NCBI RefSeq assembly: GCF_031456835.1
Contig: NZ_JAVDVK010000001.1
Span: 310,001 to 374,000, forward strand
DNA: 64,000 nucleotides
Direction of reading: 5' to 3'
Source of the DNA: Leifsonia shinshuensis
Lineage (GTDB): Bacteria; Actinomycetota; Actinomycetes; Actinomycetales; Microbacteriaceae
This document shows positions 15,955 through 23,817 of this stretch, in pieces. Positions within the stretch are counted from its first letter, which is position 1. Each line of letters begins with the position of its first letter. Below the pieces are notes generated by a model, which ran no database searches, was not told the origin of the DNA, and saw only the letters and a list, made by a program, of their open reading frames with translations. The position numbers and the translations under genes are program-made.

Positions 15955-17422
15955 CGCCGGGGCGATCCTGGCTCGCCTTTCCGCGCTTCGCGAGGCCGAC
16001 GCCCCGACCCACGGCGGGCGCGTGCTCAGCTACGTGTACGACTCCGGGATGCCGGAGCTCGACCGGCTCGCGGCAGACGCGATGCGCTTGGTCCAGCCGG
16101 TGAACGGGCTCGACCCCACCACGTTCACGTCGGTCGCGGTGATGGAGCGCGAGGTCGTCGCCTTCGCCCGGGAGCTGCTGCACGGCGACGACGACGTCGT
16201 CGGGTCGGTGACGTCCGGAGGGACCGAGTCGTGCCTCCTCGCGGTCAAGACAGCGCGCGACGTCTGGCGCGCCGCGGGCGGGACGGGGACGCCGAGGCTG
16301 CTGGCGCCGGTAACGGTGCACGCGGCGTTCCAGAAGGCGGCGGCGCTGTTCGACCTCGCGTTGGACCTCGTGCCGGTGGATGCGGTGAGCGGCACCGTCG
16401 ACGCCGACGCCCTCATCGGGCGGATCGGCCCGGACGTCGCGCTCGTCGTCGTCTCGGCCCCGTCGTACCCGTACGCGACCCTCGACCCGGTCGAGGCGGT
16501 CGCCGCGGCGTGTGAGGAGGCGGGCGTCGCGTGCCACGTCGACGCGTGCATCGGCGGCTGGATCCTGCCCTTCTGGCGCGCGGCGGACGGCTCGGCGCTG
16601 CCCGCCTGGGACTTCCGCGTCGCGGGCGTCACCAGCGTCTCCGCGGACCTGCACAAGTACGGCTACGCCCCGAAGGGCGCGAGCGTGCTGCTCCAGCGCG
16701 GACGCGACCGCCAGCGCCGGCAGTACTTCGCGACGACCGGCTGGCCCGGGTACCCGGTCGTCAACGCGACCCTCCTCGGCTCCAAGTCGGCCGCGGCGAT
16801 GGCGGCCTCGTGGGCGATCGTGCAGGCGCTCGGCGCCCGCGGCTTCGCCGAGCTGGCGGAGTCGTGCCGCCGTGCCACCCGCGGACTCCTGGACATCGTG
16901 GGCGACATCGAGGGCCTGCGCGTCGTCGGCGAGCCGACCGGACCGCTGCTCGCCGTCGCCGCCGACGACACCGTGCCCGTCGAGCGGCGCGTCGACCCGC
17001 ACCGCTGGGCCGACCGGGTGCGCCGCCGCGGCTGGATCCTGCAACTGCAGCCGGGCCTCGCGCAGCCCGACGGCACGCGGCTGCCGCACACCACGCACCT
17101 GACGATCACTCCGGTGACGGAGAGCCGCCTGGACGAGCTGGAGGCCGCGCTGCGCGGCGCCGCGGACGAGGCGCGCGGGGTGCCCGCCGTGGACCGCGAG
17201 GCGGTCGTAGCGGCGCTGCCGCCGCTGCCCACGGGAGCGGTGCCCGACTCGGCGACCGCTGCGCACATCCTGAGCGGCCTCGGTCTGACGGGATCGGCGA
17301 CGCCCGGCCTTCCCGACGACCAAGCGCCGCTGCTCGCCCTGGTCGAGGCGCTGCCGCGTCCCGTCGCCGAGCGCCTCCTGGTCGAGCTCCTCGCCCGCGC
17401 CGTCGAGCCGCCCGACGCCTGA
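15941..17422 (+). CDS. PLP-dependent lyase/decarboxylase, sphingosine-1-phosphate lyase-like
   Basis: A 493-residue group II PLP enzyme. The cofactor-binding region 'SADLHKYGYAPKGASVLL' contains the Schiff-base lysine (K239) and is the signature shared with sphingosine-1-phosphate lyases and related aminoacyl decarboxylases. Upstream are 'SGGTESCLLAVKTARD' (phosphate-binding) and 'HVDACIGGWILPFW' (Asp contacting the pyridine nitrogen). The C-terminal 70 residues are an unassigned tail. Translation starts inside the transporter gene (14-nt overlap). Function is therefore either retro-aldol cleavage of a phosphorylated amino alcohol or decarboxylation of an amino acid. Eukaryote-type sphingolipids are not typical of actinobacteria, so the natural substrate is open. 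Confidence 0.82.
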   Translation: MTSFDAGAILARLSALREADAPTHGGRVLSYVYDSGMPELDRLAADAMRLVQPVNGLDPTTFTSVAVMEREVVAFARELLHGDDDVVGSVTSGGTESCLLAVKTARDVWRAAGGTGTPRLLAPVTVHAAFQKAAALFDLALDLVPVDAVSGTVDADALIGRIGPDVALVVVSAPSYPYATLDPVEAVAAACEEAGVACHVDACIGGWILPFWRAADGSALPAWDFRVAGVTSVSADLHKYGYAPKGASVLLQRGRDRQRRQYFATTGWPGYPVVNATLLGSKSAAAMAASWAIVQALGARGFAELAESCRRATRGLLDIVGDIEGLRVVGEPTGPLLAVAADDTVPVERRVDPHRWADRVRRRGWILQLQPGLAQPDGTRLPHTTHLTITPVTESRLDELEAALRGAADEARGVPAVDREAVVAALPPLPTGAVPDSATAAHILSGLGLTGSATPGLPDDQAPLLALVEALPRPVAERLLVELLARAVEPPDA

Positions 17423-17439
17423 CGCGCGCGTTGCGCCCC

Positions 17440-17498
17440 GCGAGTCGTGAGTAATCGCGCGAATCCGCCGCGAATTGCGACCAGATGTCACCACTCGC
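17440..17498. repeat. Weak 59-nt palindrome between convergent genes
   Basis: Arms 17440-17468 and 17470-17498 match as inverted repeats at 18 of 29 positions. Pairing is best at the outer ends and at the centre, and the element sits between the convergent PLP-enzyme and mrp genes. The rest of 17423-17548 shows nothing I can name. Confidence 0.45.
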
Positions 17499-17548
17499 TG
17501 CGCTGCTCGCGAGCCGCCTAGGGGGCCGGCGCAGTGGCGCGCGGCGCG

Positions 17549-18703
17549 TCAGCGCACGGAGAGGCCGAGCTTGCGGCCGGCAAGGCCGCGCGAGCGGGTC
17601 GCGAGCCGGTCCGCGACCGCGCGGATCGCGGCGGCCGCCGGGTCCGCGGGGTCGGTCACCACGATCGGCGCACCGGTGTCGCCGCCGGCGCGCAAAGGGA
17701 TGCTGAGCGGCACGCTCGCGAGCAGCGGCACCTCCTCGTCCTGCCCGGCCGACAGGCGGCGGGCGACCTCCGCGCCGCCGCCGGTGCCGAACAGGTCGAG
17801 GATGCTGCCGTCCGGCTGCACCAGCCCCGCCATGTTCTCGATCACGCCGATGACGCGCTGGCCGGTCTGGCGGGCGACGACGCCGCTGCGCTCCGCCACG
17901 TCGGCCGCGGCGGGCTGCGGCGTCGTGACGACGAGCACCTCCGCCGTCGGCAGCAGCTGGCCGACGGAGATGGCCACGTCGCCGGTGCCGGGCGGCAGGT
18001 CGAGGAGCAGCACATCCAGGTCGCCGAAGAACACGTCGGAGAGGAACTGCTGGATGGTCCGGTGCAGCATCGGTCCACGCCAGGCGACCGCCGCCGAGGC
18101 CGAGTCCACGAACATCCCGATGGACACGACCTTCACCCCGTAGGCGACCGGCGGCAGGATCATGTCGTCGACCCGGGTGGGGCGCGGCGCGACGCCGTTC
18201 TCGTCGGTCAGGCCCAGGATGCCGGGGATCGAGAACCCGTGCACGTCCGCATCCACGATGCCCACCCGCAGGCCGCGCTCCGCCAGGGCGACCGCGAGGT
18301 TCGCGGTGAGCGTCGACTTGCCGACGCCTCCCTTGCCGCTGGTCACGGCGTATACGCGGGTGAGCGAGTCCGGTCCGAACTGCGCCCCGCGCGCAGGCCG
18401 TCCGGCCCGCAGCTTCTCGGTCAGCGCTCGCCGCTCCGCCGGCGTCATCACCGTGACGTCGACCTCGGTGGCGGTGACGCCCGGCACGGCCGAGGTCGCC
18501 GCGCGCACGTCGCGCTCGATGGCGTCGGCGGCCGGGCAGCCGACGATCGTCAGCTTGATGCCGACCGCGGCGCGGCCGTCCGCATCCACCGTCACGTCGC
18601 CCACCATGTCGAGCTCGGTGATCGGCTTGCGGATCTCCGGATCGAGCACCGCCGCGAGCGCGCTCCGCACGGCGCCCGCGAGGTCGCCGCCCCGCTCAGG
18701 CAC
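17549..18703 (-). CDS. mrp: Mrp/ApbC family iron-sulfur cluster carrier ATPase
   Basis: A 384-residue Mrp protein: an N-terminal MIP18/DUF59 domain (about residues 8-90) followed by a deviant-Walker-A P-loop ATPase ('TSGKGGVGKSTLTANLA', about 121-137). 'GIVDADVHGFSIPGIL' and 'LLLDLPPGTGDVA' (Walker B region) are diagnostic. The family binds and transfers Fe-S clusters; I did not locate the CxxC cluster-bridging pair, and only scattered cysteines are visible. It is the last gene of a minus-strand operon with DUF1003 and MgtE-N-CBS proteins, overlapping DUF1003 by 8 nt, an order shared with mycobacteria. Confidence 0.92.
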   Translation of the reverse strand: MPERGGDLAGAVRSALAAVLDPEIRKPITELDMVGDVTVDADGRAAVGIKLTIVGCPAADAIERDVRAATSAVPGVTATEVDVTVMTPAERRALTEKLRAGRPARGAQFGPDSLTRVYAVTSGKGGVGKSTLTANLAVALAERGLRVGIVDADVHGFSIPGILGLTDENGVAPRPTRVDDMILPPVAYGVKVVSIGMFVDSASAAVAWRGPMLHRTIQQFLSDVFFGDLDVLLLDLPPGTGDVAISVGQLLPTAEVLVVTTPQPAAADVAERSGVVARQTGQRVIGVIENMAGLVQPDGSILDLFGTGGGAEVARRLSAGQDEEVPLLASVPLSIPLRAGGDTGAPIVVTDPADPAAAAIRAVADRLATRSRGLAGRKLGLSVR

Positions 18704-19217
18704 GTGCTTGCTCGCCCTCGCCCGCCTCGCTCCGCTCCAGGTCTTCGAGCAGGGATCTCAGCTCGGCCCGGATGAAGTCCTTCGTCGCCATGTCCTTCAC
18801 GGCGAGCCGCAGCGCGACGACCTCGCGCGCCAGGTACTCCGTGTCGGCCAGGTTGCGCTCGGCGCGCTGCCGGTCCTGCTCGATCTGCACCCGGTCGCGG
18901 TCGTCCTGACGGTTCTGCGCCAACAGGATGAGCGGTGCGGCGTACGACGCCTGCAGCGACAGCACCAGGGTGAGGGCGATGAAGCCCAGATCGGCGGAGT
19001 CGAACCGCCACGTCTTCGGGGTCAGCGTGTTCCACGCCATCCAGGCGATGACGAAGATCGTCAGCCCGAGCACGAACCACGGCGTGCCCATGGCGCGGGC
19101 GATCCACTCGGTGAACCGCCCGAAGCGGTCGCTCGACTCCATCGGGTCGCGCCGGAGCACCGGCGTCCGCAGCCCCTTGGGGGCGTCGAGCCCCGTGTCC
19201 TGCCTACCTCGTGCCAC
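18696..19217 (-). CDS. DUF1003 membrane protein
   Basis: A 173-residue DUF1003 protein. Two adjacent membrane helices ('WFVLGLTIFVIAWMAWNTL' and 'LGFIALTLVLSLQASYAAPL', about residues 46-95) are followed by 'NRQDDRDRVQIEQDRQRAE' and a charged, probably coiled-coil C-terminus. The function is unknown. In many actinobacteria it is encoded next to an MgtE-N-CBS protein and mrp, as here. It overlaps MgtE-N-CBS by 14 nt and mrp by 8 nt, so the three are translationally coupled. Confidence 0.9.
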   Translation of the reverse strand: MARGRQDTGLDAPKGLRTPVLRRDPMESSDRFGRFTEWIARAMGTPWFVLGLTIFVIAWMAWNTLTPKTWRFDSADLGFIALTLVLSLQASYAAPLILLAQNRQDDRDRVQIEQDRQRAERNLADTEYLAREVVALRLAVKDMATKDFIRAELRSLLEDLERSEAGEGEQARA

Positions 19218-20532
19218 TTCCGCCCCTCCTTCCGTTCACGATGCGGATGCTGCCGGTCTCGTCGGACGGCGCCGCATGTTTCACGGGCTCGTCCTCGTCT
19301 TGACTTCGCCAGTCGTCGGGGAGCAGGTAGTCGAGGATGTCGTCGATGGTCACCACCCCGACGAGTCGGTGCTTGTCGTCCACGACCGGCACGGAGACCA
19401 GGTTGTACGAGGCGAGGATGCGCGACACCTCGGCCGCGGAGGTGTCCGCCGTGACCGGCTCCAGGCCCGGGTCGAGCAGGGTGCCGAGGCGCACGTGCGG
19501 CGGGTAGCGCAGCATCCGCTGGAAGTGCACGACGCCCAGGAAGCGGCCGGTCGGCGCCTCGTAGGGCGGGAGCGTCACGCACACCGCGGCCCCGAGGGCC
19601 GGTGCGAGCTCGTGACGGCGGATGAGGGCGAGACCCTCCGCGACGGTCGCGTCGGCGGAGACGATGATCGGCTCCGTGGTCATCAGGCCGCCCGCGGTGT
19701 CCGGGTTGTAGCTGAGGAGCATGCGGACGTCCTCCGCCTCCTCCGGCTCCATCAGCTCGAGCAGGTGCTCACCGCGCTCGTCCGACAGCTGGGCGATCAG
19801 GTCGGCGGCGTCGTCCGGCTGCATCTGGTCGAGCACGTCCGCGGCGCGGTCGTCGTTCAGCTTGGCGAGGATCTGCACCTGCTCGCTCTCGGGCATCTCC
19901 TCCAGCACGTCCGCCAGGCGGTCGTCGGGCAGCTCCTCGGCCACCTCGAGCATCCGCTGCTGGGGGAGGTCGAGCAGCGTGTTGGCCAGGTCGGCCGGCT
20001 TCAGCTCGGAATAGGTGGCGATCAGCTGCTCGGCGGACTGCGCCTCGCCGCGGTTCTGCTTCTCGCGCACCTCGTTCCAGGTGACGAACGTCGTCGCGCC
20101 CTTTCCGAACGGCGAGGGGCCGGTCTTCGGCTTGCGGACGAACAGCTGGCTGACGGCCCAGTCGCCGGTGTCGGTCTCCTCGATCGCGACGTCCTCGATG
20201 GTCGCCTCGCCGCTGCCGTCGGCGAACACGACGCGGCGGCCCAGCAGCTCGGCGATGACGCGCACCTCTCCGCCGCGCTGCTCGAAGCGGCGCACGTTGA
20301 TGATGCCGTTCGTGATGATCTGGCCGCTGCCGATGCTCGTGACCCGCCCGATCGAGAGGAAGACGCGGCGCTTGCCGGGGATCTCGACGATCAGCCCGAC
20401 CACCCGCGGAGGATCGTTCTTCCGGTACACGACCAGGACATCACGGACCTTGCCGACCCGGTCTCCCACGGGGTCGAACACGGTCGTCCCGGCGAGACGG
20501 GCGACGAAGACTCTGGCGGCACTCACCCTCAT
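19204..20532 (-). CDS. PRC-barrel / MgtE N-domain / CBS-pair protein without membrane domain
   Basis: A 442-residue cytosolic protein. A PRC-barrel-like N-terminus (about residues 1-150) leads into an MgtE intracellular N domain of acidic helical repeats ('LLDLPQQRMLEVAEELPDDR', 'MPESEQVQILAKLNDDRAAD', 'MEPEEAEDVRMLLSYNPD'). A CBS pair follows ('GGLMTTEPIIVSADATVAEG'; 'PVTADTSAAEVSRILASYNL'). In MgtE channels these two domains sense Mg2+ and gate the pore, but the pore domain is missing here, so the protein may sense Mg2+ or nucleotide for a partner. The neighbouring DUF1003 membrane protein is a natural candidate. That link is inference. Confidence 0.88.
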   Translation of the reverse strand: MRVSAARVFVARLAGTTVFDPVGDRVGKVRDVLVVYRKNDPPRVVGLIVEIPGKRRVFLSIGRVTSIGSGQIITNGIINVRRFEQRGGEVRVIAELLGRRVVFADGSGEATIEDVAIEETDTGDWAVSQLFVRKPKTGPSPFGKGATTFVTWNEVREKQNRGEAQSAEQLIATYSELKPADLANTLLDLPQQRMLEVAEELPDDRLADVLEEMPESEQVQILAKLNDDRAADVLDQMQPDDAADLIAQLSDERGEHLLELMEPEEAEDVRMLLSYNPDTAGGLMTTEPIIVSADATVAEGLALIRRHELAPALGAAVCVTLPPYEAPTGRFLGVVHFQRMLRYPPHVRLGTLLDPGLEPVTADTSAAEVSRILASYNLVSVPVVDDKHRLVGVVTIDDILDYLLPDDWRSQDEDEPVKHAAPSDETGSIRIVNGRRGGSGTR

Positions 20533-20591
20533 AACCTAGTCCTCGAGGGTGAACGACGGCTGGTCGCTGGGCCCCGCACGGTCCCGGATGG

Positions 20592-20597
20592 AACAAT
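20592..20597 (+). promoter_or_regulatory. -10 element of the stress-type membrane protein gene
   Basis: AACAAT lies 7 nt before the ATG at 20605. It is the weakest of the leaderless-type -10 elements listed here because its first base is A. Confidence 0.35.
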
Positions 20598-20604
20598 GGG
20601 GCGC

Positions 20605-21252
20605 ATGAGCACACCTGGGTCCCTGAACGGGCGCAACCGCATCCTCTTCCCGACGCTGCCGCGCGGCGAGGTCGTGGCCACCTTCGAGAGCTACCCCGAG
20701 GCGCAGGAGGCGGTGGATGTGCTGGCCCGGGCCGACTTCCCGGTCGACAAGGTCTCTATCGTCGGCAGCGACCTGAAGAGCGTCGAGCGCGTCACCGGCA
20801 AGCTGACCTGGGGGCGCGTCGCGCTCGCCGGAGCCGCCTCGGGCGCCTGGCTGGGCATCTTCTTCGGGCTGCTGCTCGTCATCTTCTCGCCGACGGTCAG
20901 CCTGGCCTTCGTGCTCGCCGCCCTGCTGCTCGGCGCCGGCTTCGGGATGCTGTGGGGCATCGTCTCGTACGCCGTCAACCGCCGGCGCCGCGACTTCACC
21001 TCCGTGCAGCAGGTGATCGCGACGAGCTACTCGGTGCTCGTGGACTCGGAGCTCGGCAACCGCGCCCGCAACCTGCTCGCGAGCGGGGGAGCGGAGCAGC
21101 AGCAGCCCGCAGCCCCAGCCGGCTGGACGCCGCCCGCGCAGCCGCAGCACCCGTCCGACCCGCCGCCCGCGCCCCCGGCGGCCGCGCCGCCCGTCGCGCC
21201 GCCGGTCGCTCCGCCCGCGGGCAACGACAACCCGCCCGCGCCCTCCGCTTAA
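20605..21252 (+). CDS. General stress protein 17M-like membrane protein
   Basis: A 215-residue protein. The N-terminal half begins 'FPTLPRGEVVATFESYPEAQ' and continues 'VDVLARADFPVDKVSIVGSD', the pattern of general-stress-protein-17M/DUF1269-like domains. Two closely spaced membrane helices (about residues 75-120) are followed by a basic segment and a C-terminal tail of about 50 residues that is almost entirely Pro, Ala and Gln. The function is unknown; homologues are often stress-induced. An ATG three codons earlier is possible, but the upstream -10 spacing supports the chosen start. Confidence 0.8.
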   Translation: MSTPGSLNGRNRILFPTLPRGEVVATFESYPEAQEAVDVLARADFPVDKVSIVGSDLKSVERVTGKLTWGRVALAGAASGAWLGIFFGLLLVIFSPTVSLAFVLAALLLGAGFGMLWGIVSYAVNRRRRDFTSVQQVIATSYSVLVDSELGNRARNLLASGGAEQQQPAAPAGWTPPAQPQHPSDPPPAPPAAAPPVAPPVAPPAGNDNPPAPSA

Positions 21253-21260
21253 CCCGTCTC

Positions 21261-21324
21261 CGCCGAGGTGCACGTCGTTGCGGTCGACACGCCGTACGAC
21301 CGCGCAACAACGTGCACCTCGGCG
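21261..21324. repeat. 64-nt palindromic repeat, copy 1
   Basis: The outer arms 21261-21282 and 21303-21324 are inverted repeats with one mismatch; with a 2-nt bulge the stem extends inward to a loop of about 10 nt. The reverse complement of this element is 58/64 identical to the element at 24958-25021. Position 7 of the arm and its pairing partner both differ between copies (G-C here, A-T there), so pairing is kept. It lies between convergent genes. Confidence 0.85.
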
Positions 21325-21341
21325 AAAGGAAGAGCCCCGGG

Positions 21342-22871
21342 TCAGTGCGCGAGGCGGCGCACCCACGCCTCGACGTCGTCGGGCGTGCGCGGGATCGCCG
21401 CAGAGAGGTTCTCGGCGCCGTCGGCCGTCACGAGGATGTTGTCCTCGATCCGCACGCCGATGCCGCGGAACCGCTCCGGCACGGTGAGGTCGTCGGGCTG
21501 GAAGTACAGTCCCGGCTCGATGGTGAACACCATCCCGGGCTCCAGGACGCCGTCGAGGTAGAGCTCGCGCCGCGCCTGCGCGCAGTCGTGCACGTCGAGG
21601 CCCAGGTGGTGGCTGGTGCCGTGCACCATGTAGCGGCGGTGCTGCTGGTTGTCCGCCTCCAATGCCTCCTCCGCCGTCACTGGCAGCAGCCCCCACTCGG
21701 CGGTCTTGCGCGCGATGACCGCCATCGCGGTCGCGTGGATCTCGCGGAAGCGGATGCCCGGGCGCACGACCGCGAAGGCTGCGTCCGCCGCCTCCAGGAC
21801 GGCCTCGTAGATCAGGCGCTGAGTCTCGCTGAACGTCCCGTCGACCGGGAAGGTGCGCGTGATGTCCGCGGTGTAGTAGCTGTCCAGCTCCACACCGGCG
21901 TCCATGAGGATGAGGTCGCCGGGCACCACGGGCCCGTCGTTCCTGGTCCAGTGCAGGATGCACGCGTGCGGTCCGCTCGCCGCGATCGTGTCGTAGCCGA
22001 CCGCGTTGCCGTCGGCGCGCGCCCGGCCGTTGAAGACGCCCTCCACCAGCCGCTCGCCGCGGGGATGCGCCGTGATCCGGGGCAGGTCCGCGATGACGTC
22101 CTCGAACCCGCGCGCCGTCGCGGCGACCGCCGCGCGCAGCTCGCCGATCTCGAACTCGTCCTTGATCAGCCGCAGTTCGGAGAGGTCGCGGGCGAGCTTG
22201 TCGTCGTCGCCGTGGTCCTCCGCGTCGAGCTCGTCGTCCGTGTCGTCGGCGCCCGTTCCCAGCAGCAGCCGGGCCGCATCCACCTCGTCGGTGATCGCCG
22301 GGTCGGCCTCGCGCAGCACGATCGTGTCGCCGTCGACCGCGTCGAGCACCGTCTGCAGTTCGGCGATGCCCCGGGTGGGCAGGTTCAGGTCGCCGGCGAC
22401 CTGCGCGAGCGAGGGGCGCGGTCCGATCCAGAACTCGCCGATCTCCGGGTTCGCGTAGAACTCGTCCGAGTCGCGGCCCGCGCGCTCGCGGAAGTAGAGG
22501 GTCGCGTCGTGACCGGAGGCGGTCGGCTCCAGCACGAGCACGCTGCCCGGCTCGGAGTCGGAGCCCCAGCCGGTGAGGTGCGCGAAGGCGGAGTGCGCGC
22601 GGAACGGGAAGTCGGTGTCGTTCGACCGCTGCTTCAGCCGGCCGGCCGGGATGATGAGCCGCTTGCCGGGGAACTGCTCCGAGATCCGTGCACGGCGGGC
22701 GGCGGCGTACGCGGCCTGCCTGCGGGCGTCCGGGACGACCTCCGGGCGGTCCGCCCATCCGCTCCCGATGTACTCGCGGAACGCATCCGACCCGGGGGTC
22801 GTGGAGCGGTTCTGGGTTGCGCGGGGCGCGTGGTCGGCCGTGGCGTTCGTGGACTGCGACATGCCGACCAT
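21342..22871 (-). CDS. pepP: Xaa-Pro aminopeptidase (aminopeptidase P)
   Basis: A 509-residue M24B metallopeptidase that removes N-terminal residues preceding proline. After the aminopeptidase-P N domain (about residues 45-200) the catalytic 'pita-bread' domain shows all metal ligands: 'DAGVELDSYYTADITRTF' (two Asp), 'HGTSHHLGLDVHD' (His), 'FTIEPG' (Glu) and 'GVRIEDN' (Glu). An acidic insert rich in Asp and Glu (about 220-240) is unusual. I chose the ATG giving 'MVGMSQSTN' because an AGGAG site lies 7 nt before it; an ATG three codons later is the alternative. The start faces the PHP gene 24 nt away. Confidence 0.93.
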   Translation of the reverse strand: MVGMSQSTNATADHAPRATQNRSTTPGSDAFREYIGSGWADRPEVVPDARRQAAYAAARRARISEQFPGKRLIIPAGRLKQRSNDTDFPFRAHSAFAHLTGWGSDSEPGSVLVLEPTASGHDATLYFRERAGRDSDEFYANPEIGEFWIGPRPSLAQVAGDLNLPTRGIAELQTVLDAVDGDTIVLREADPAITDEVDAARLLLGTGADDTDDELDAEDHGDDDKLARDLSELRLIKDEFEIGELRAAVAATARGFEDVIADLPRITAHPRGERLVEGVFNGRARADGNAVGYDTIAASGPHACILHWTRNDGPVVPGDLILMDAGVELDSYYTADITRTFPVDGTFSETQRLIYEAVLEAADAAFAVVRPGIRFREIHATAMAVIARKTAEWGLLPVTAEEALEADNQQHRRYMVHGTSHHLGLDVHDCAQARRELYLDGVLEPGMVFTIEPGLYFQPDDLTVPERFRGIGVRIEDNILVTADGAENLSAAIPRTPDDVEAWVRRLAH

Positions 22872-22882
22872 TCTTCCACTCC

Positions 22883-22888
22883 TAGGAT
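22883..22888 (+). promoter_or_regulatory. -10 element of the PHP phosphoesterase gene (leaderless)
   Basis: TAGGAT lies 7 nt before the ATG at 22896. On the opposite strand the same bases lie beside the AGGAG ribosome-binding site of pepP, so the two divergent starts are packed into 24 nt. Confidence 0.55.
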
Positions 22889-22895
22889 GTTGACC

Positions 22896-23768
22896 ATGGC
22901 TGATGCGCGACGGTTCCGTGGTCCCGTCGACCTGCACACGCACTCGAGCGTCTCGGACGGGACCGAGACCCCGGCCGAGCTGGTCCGCGCCGCCGCGGCA
23001 GCCGGTCTCGGGACGGTCGCGCTCACCGACCACGACTCGACCGCCGGATGGGCGGACGCAGCCGCCGAGTCGGCCCGCGTCGGCGTCACCGTCATCCCGG
23101 GCATGGAGCTCTCCACGCGCATCGAGTTCGCCAGCGTCCACATGCTCGGTTATTTGTTCGACCCGACGAACGAGGCGCTCACGGCCGAGACGCTCCGCAT
23201 CCGGGACGGGCGGATGCGCCGCGCCGAGGACATGGTCCGGCGCATCTCCGAGGACTACGACATCACCTGGGACGACGTCCTGGCGCAGGCGACGGAGGGC
23301 GCGACCGTCGGGCGGCCGCACATCGCCGACGCGCTCGTCGCCCGCGGGCTCGCGTCCGACCGCAGTGCCGCCTTCGCGGGCATCCTGCACTGGCGCAGCG
23401 GGTACTTCCAGCCGCACTACGCACCCGAGCCGTTGACGGGCGTCCGCCTGATCCGCGGCGCGGGCGGCCTGCCGGTGCTCGCGCATCCCGCGACCGGAGG
23501 CCGGAGCCGCGTCATCCCCGAGGACCGGCTCCGCCGCCTGGTCGACGCCGGGCTGTTCGGCCTGGAGCTCGACCACCGCGAGAACACCGCCGACGGCGTC
23601 GCCCGGCTGCGCGAGCTCGCGGACCGCTACGGCCTCCGGATCACCGGGTCGAGCGACTACCACGGTGCGGGCAAGCCCAACCGGCTGGGCGAGAACACCA
23701 CCGACCCCGAGGTGGTCGACGCGATGATCGAAGAAGCGACAGGCGCGGCGCCTTTCTACGCTCCGTGA
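22896..23768 (+). CDS. PHP-domain phosphoesterase (nucleoside 3',5'-bisphosphate phosphatase-like)
   Basis: A 290-residue PHP-domain protein. Metal-binding motifs are 'VDLHTHSSVSDG' (H14, H16, D21), 'LTDHDSTAGW' (D45, H46), 'PGMELST' (Glu), 'LAHPATGG' (His) and 'GSSDYHGAGK' (Asp, His). The closest family is the trinuclear-metal RNase AM / 3',5'-nucleotide bisphosphatase group (YciV-like), which degrades pAp and short oligoribonucleotides. This differs from the second PHP protein in the window (50691), which lacks that group's spacing. Confidence 0.85.
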   Translation: MADARRFRGPVDLHTHSSVSDGTETPAELVRAAAAAGLGTVALTDHDSTAGWADAAAESARVGVTVIPGMELSTRIEFASVHMLGYLFDPTNEALTAETLRIRDGRMRRAEDMVRRISEDYDITWDDVLAQATEGATVGRPHIADALVARGLASDRSAAFAGILHWRSGYFQPHYAPEPLTGVRLIRGAGGLPVLAHPATGGRSRVIPEDRLRRLVDAGLFGLELDHRENTADGVARLRELADRYGLRITGSSDYHGAGKPNRLGENTTDPEVVDAMIEEATGAAPFYAP

Positions 23769-23817
23769 CGATCCGCCCGTAGCCTGGACCCCGGCGGGGG
23801 AGAAGCGAGGTGCACGG

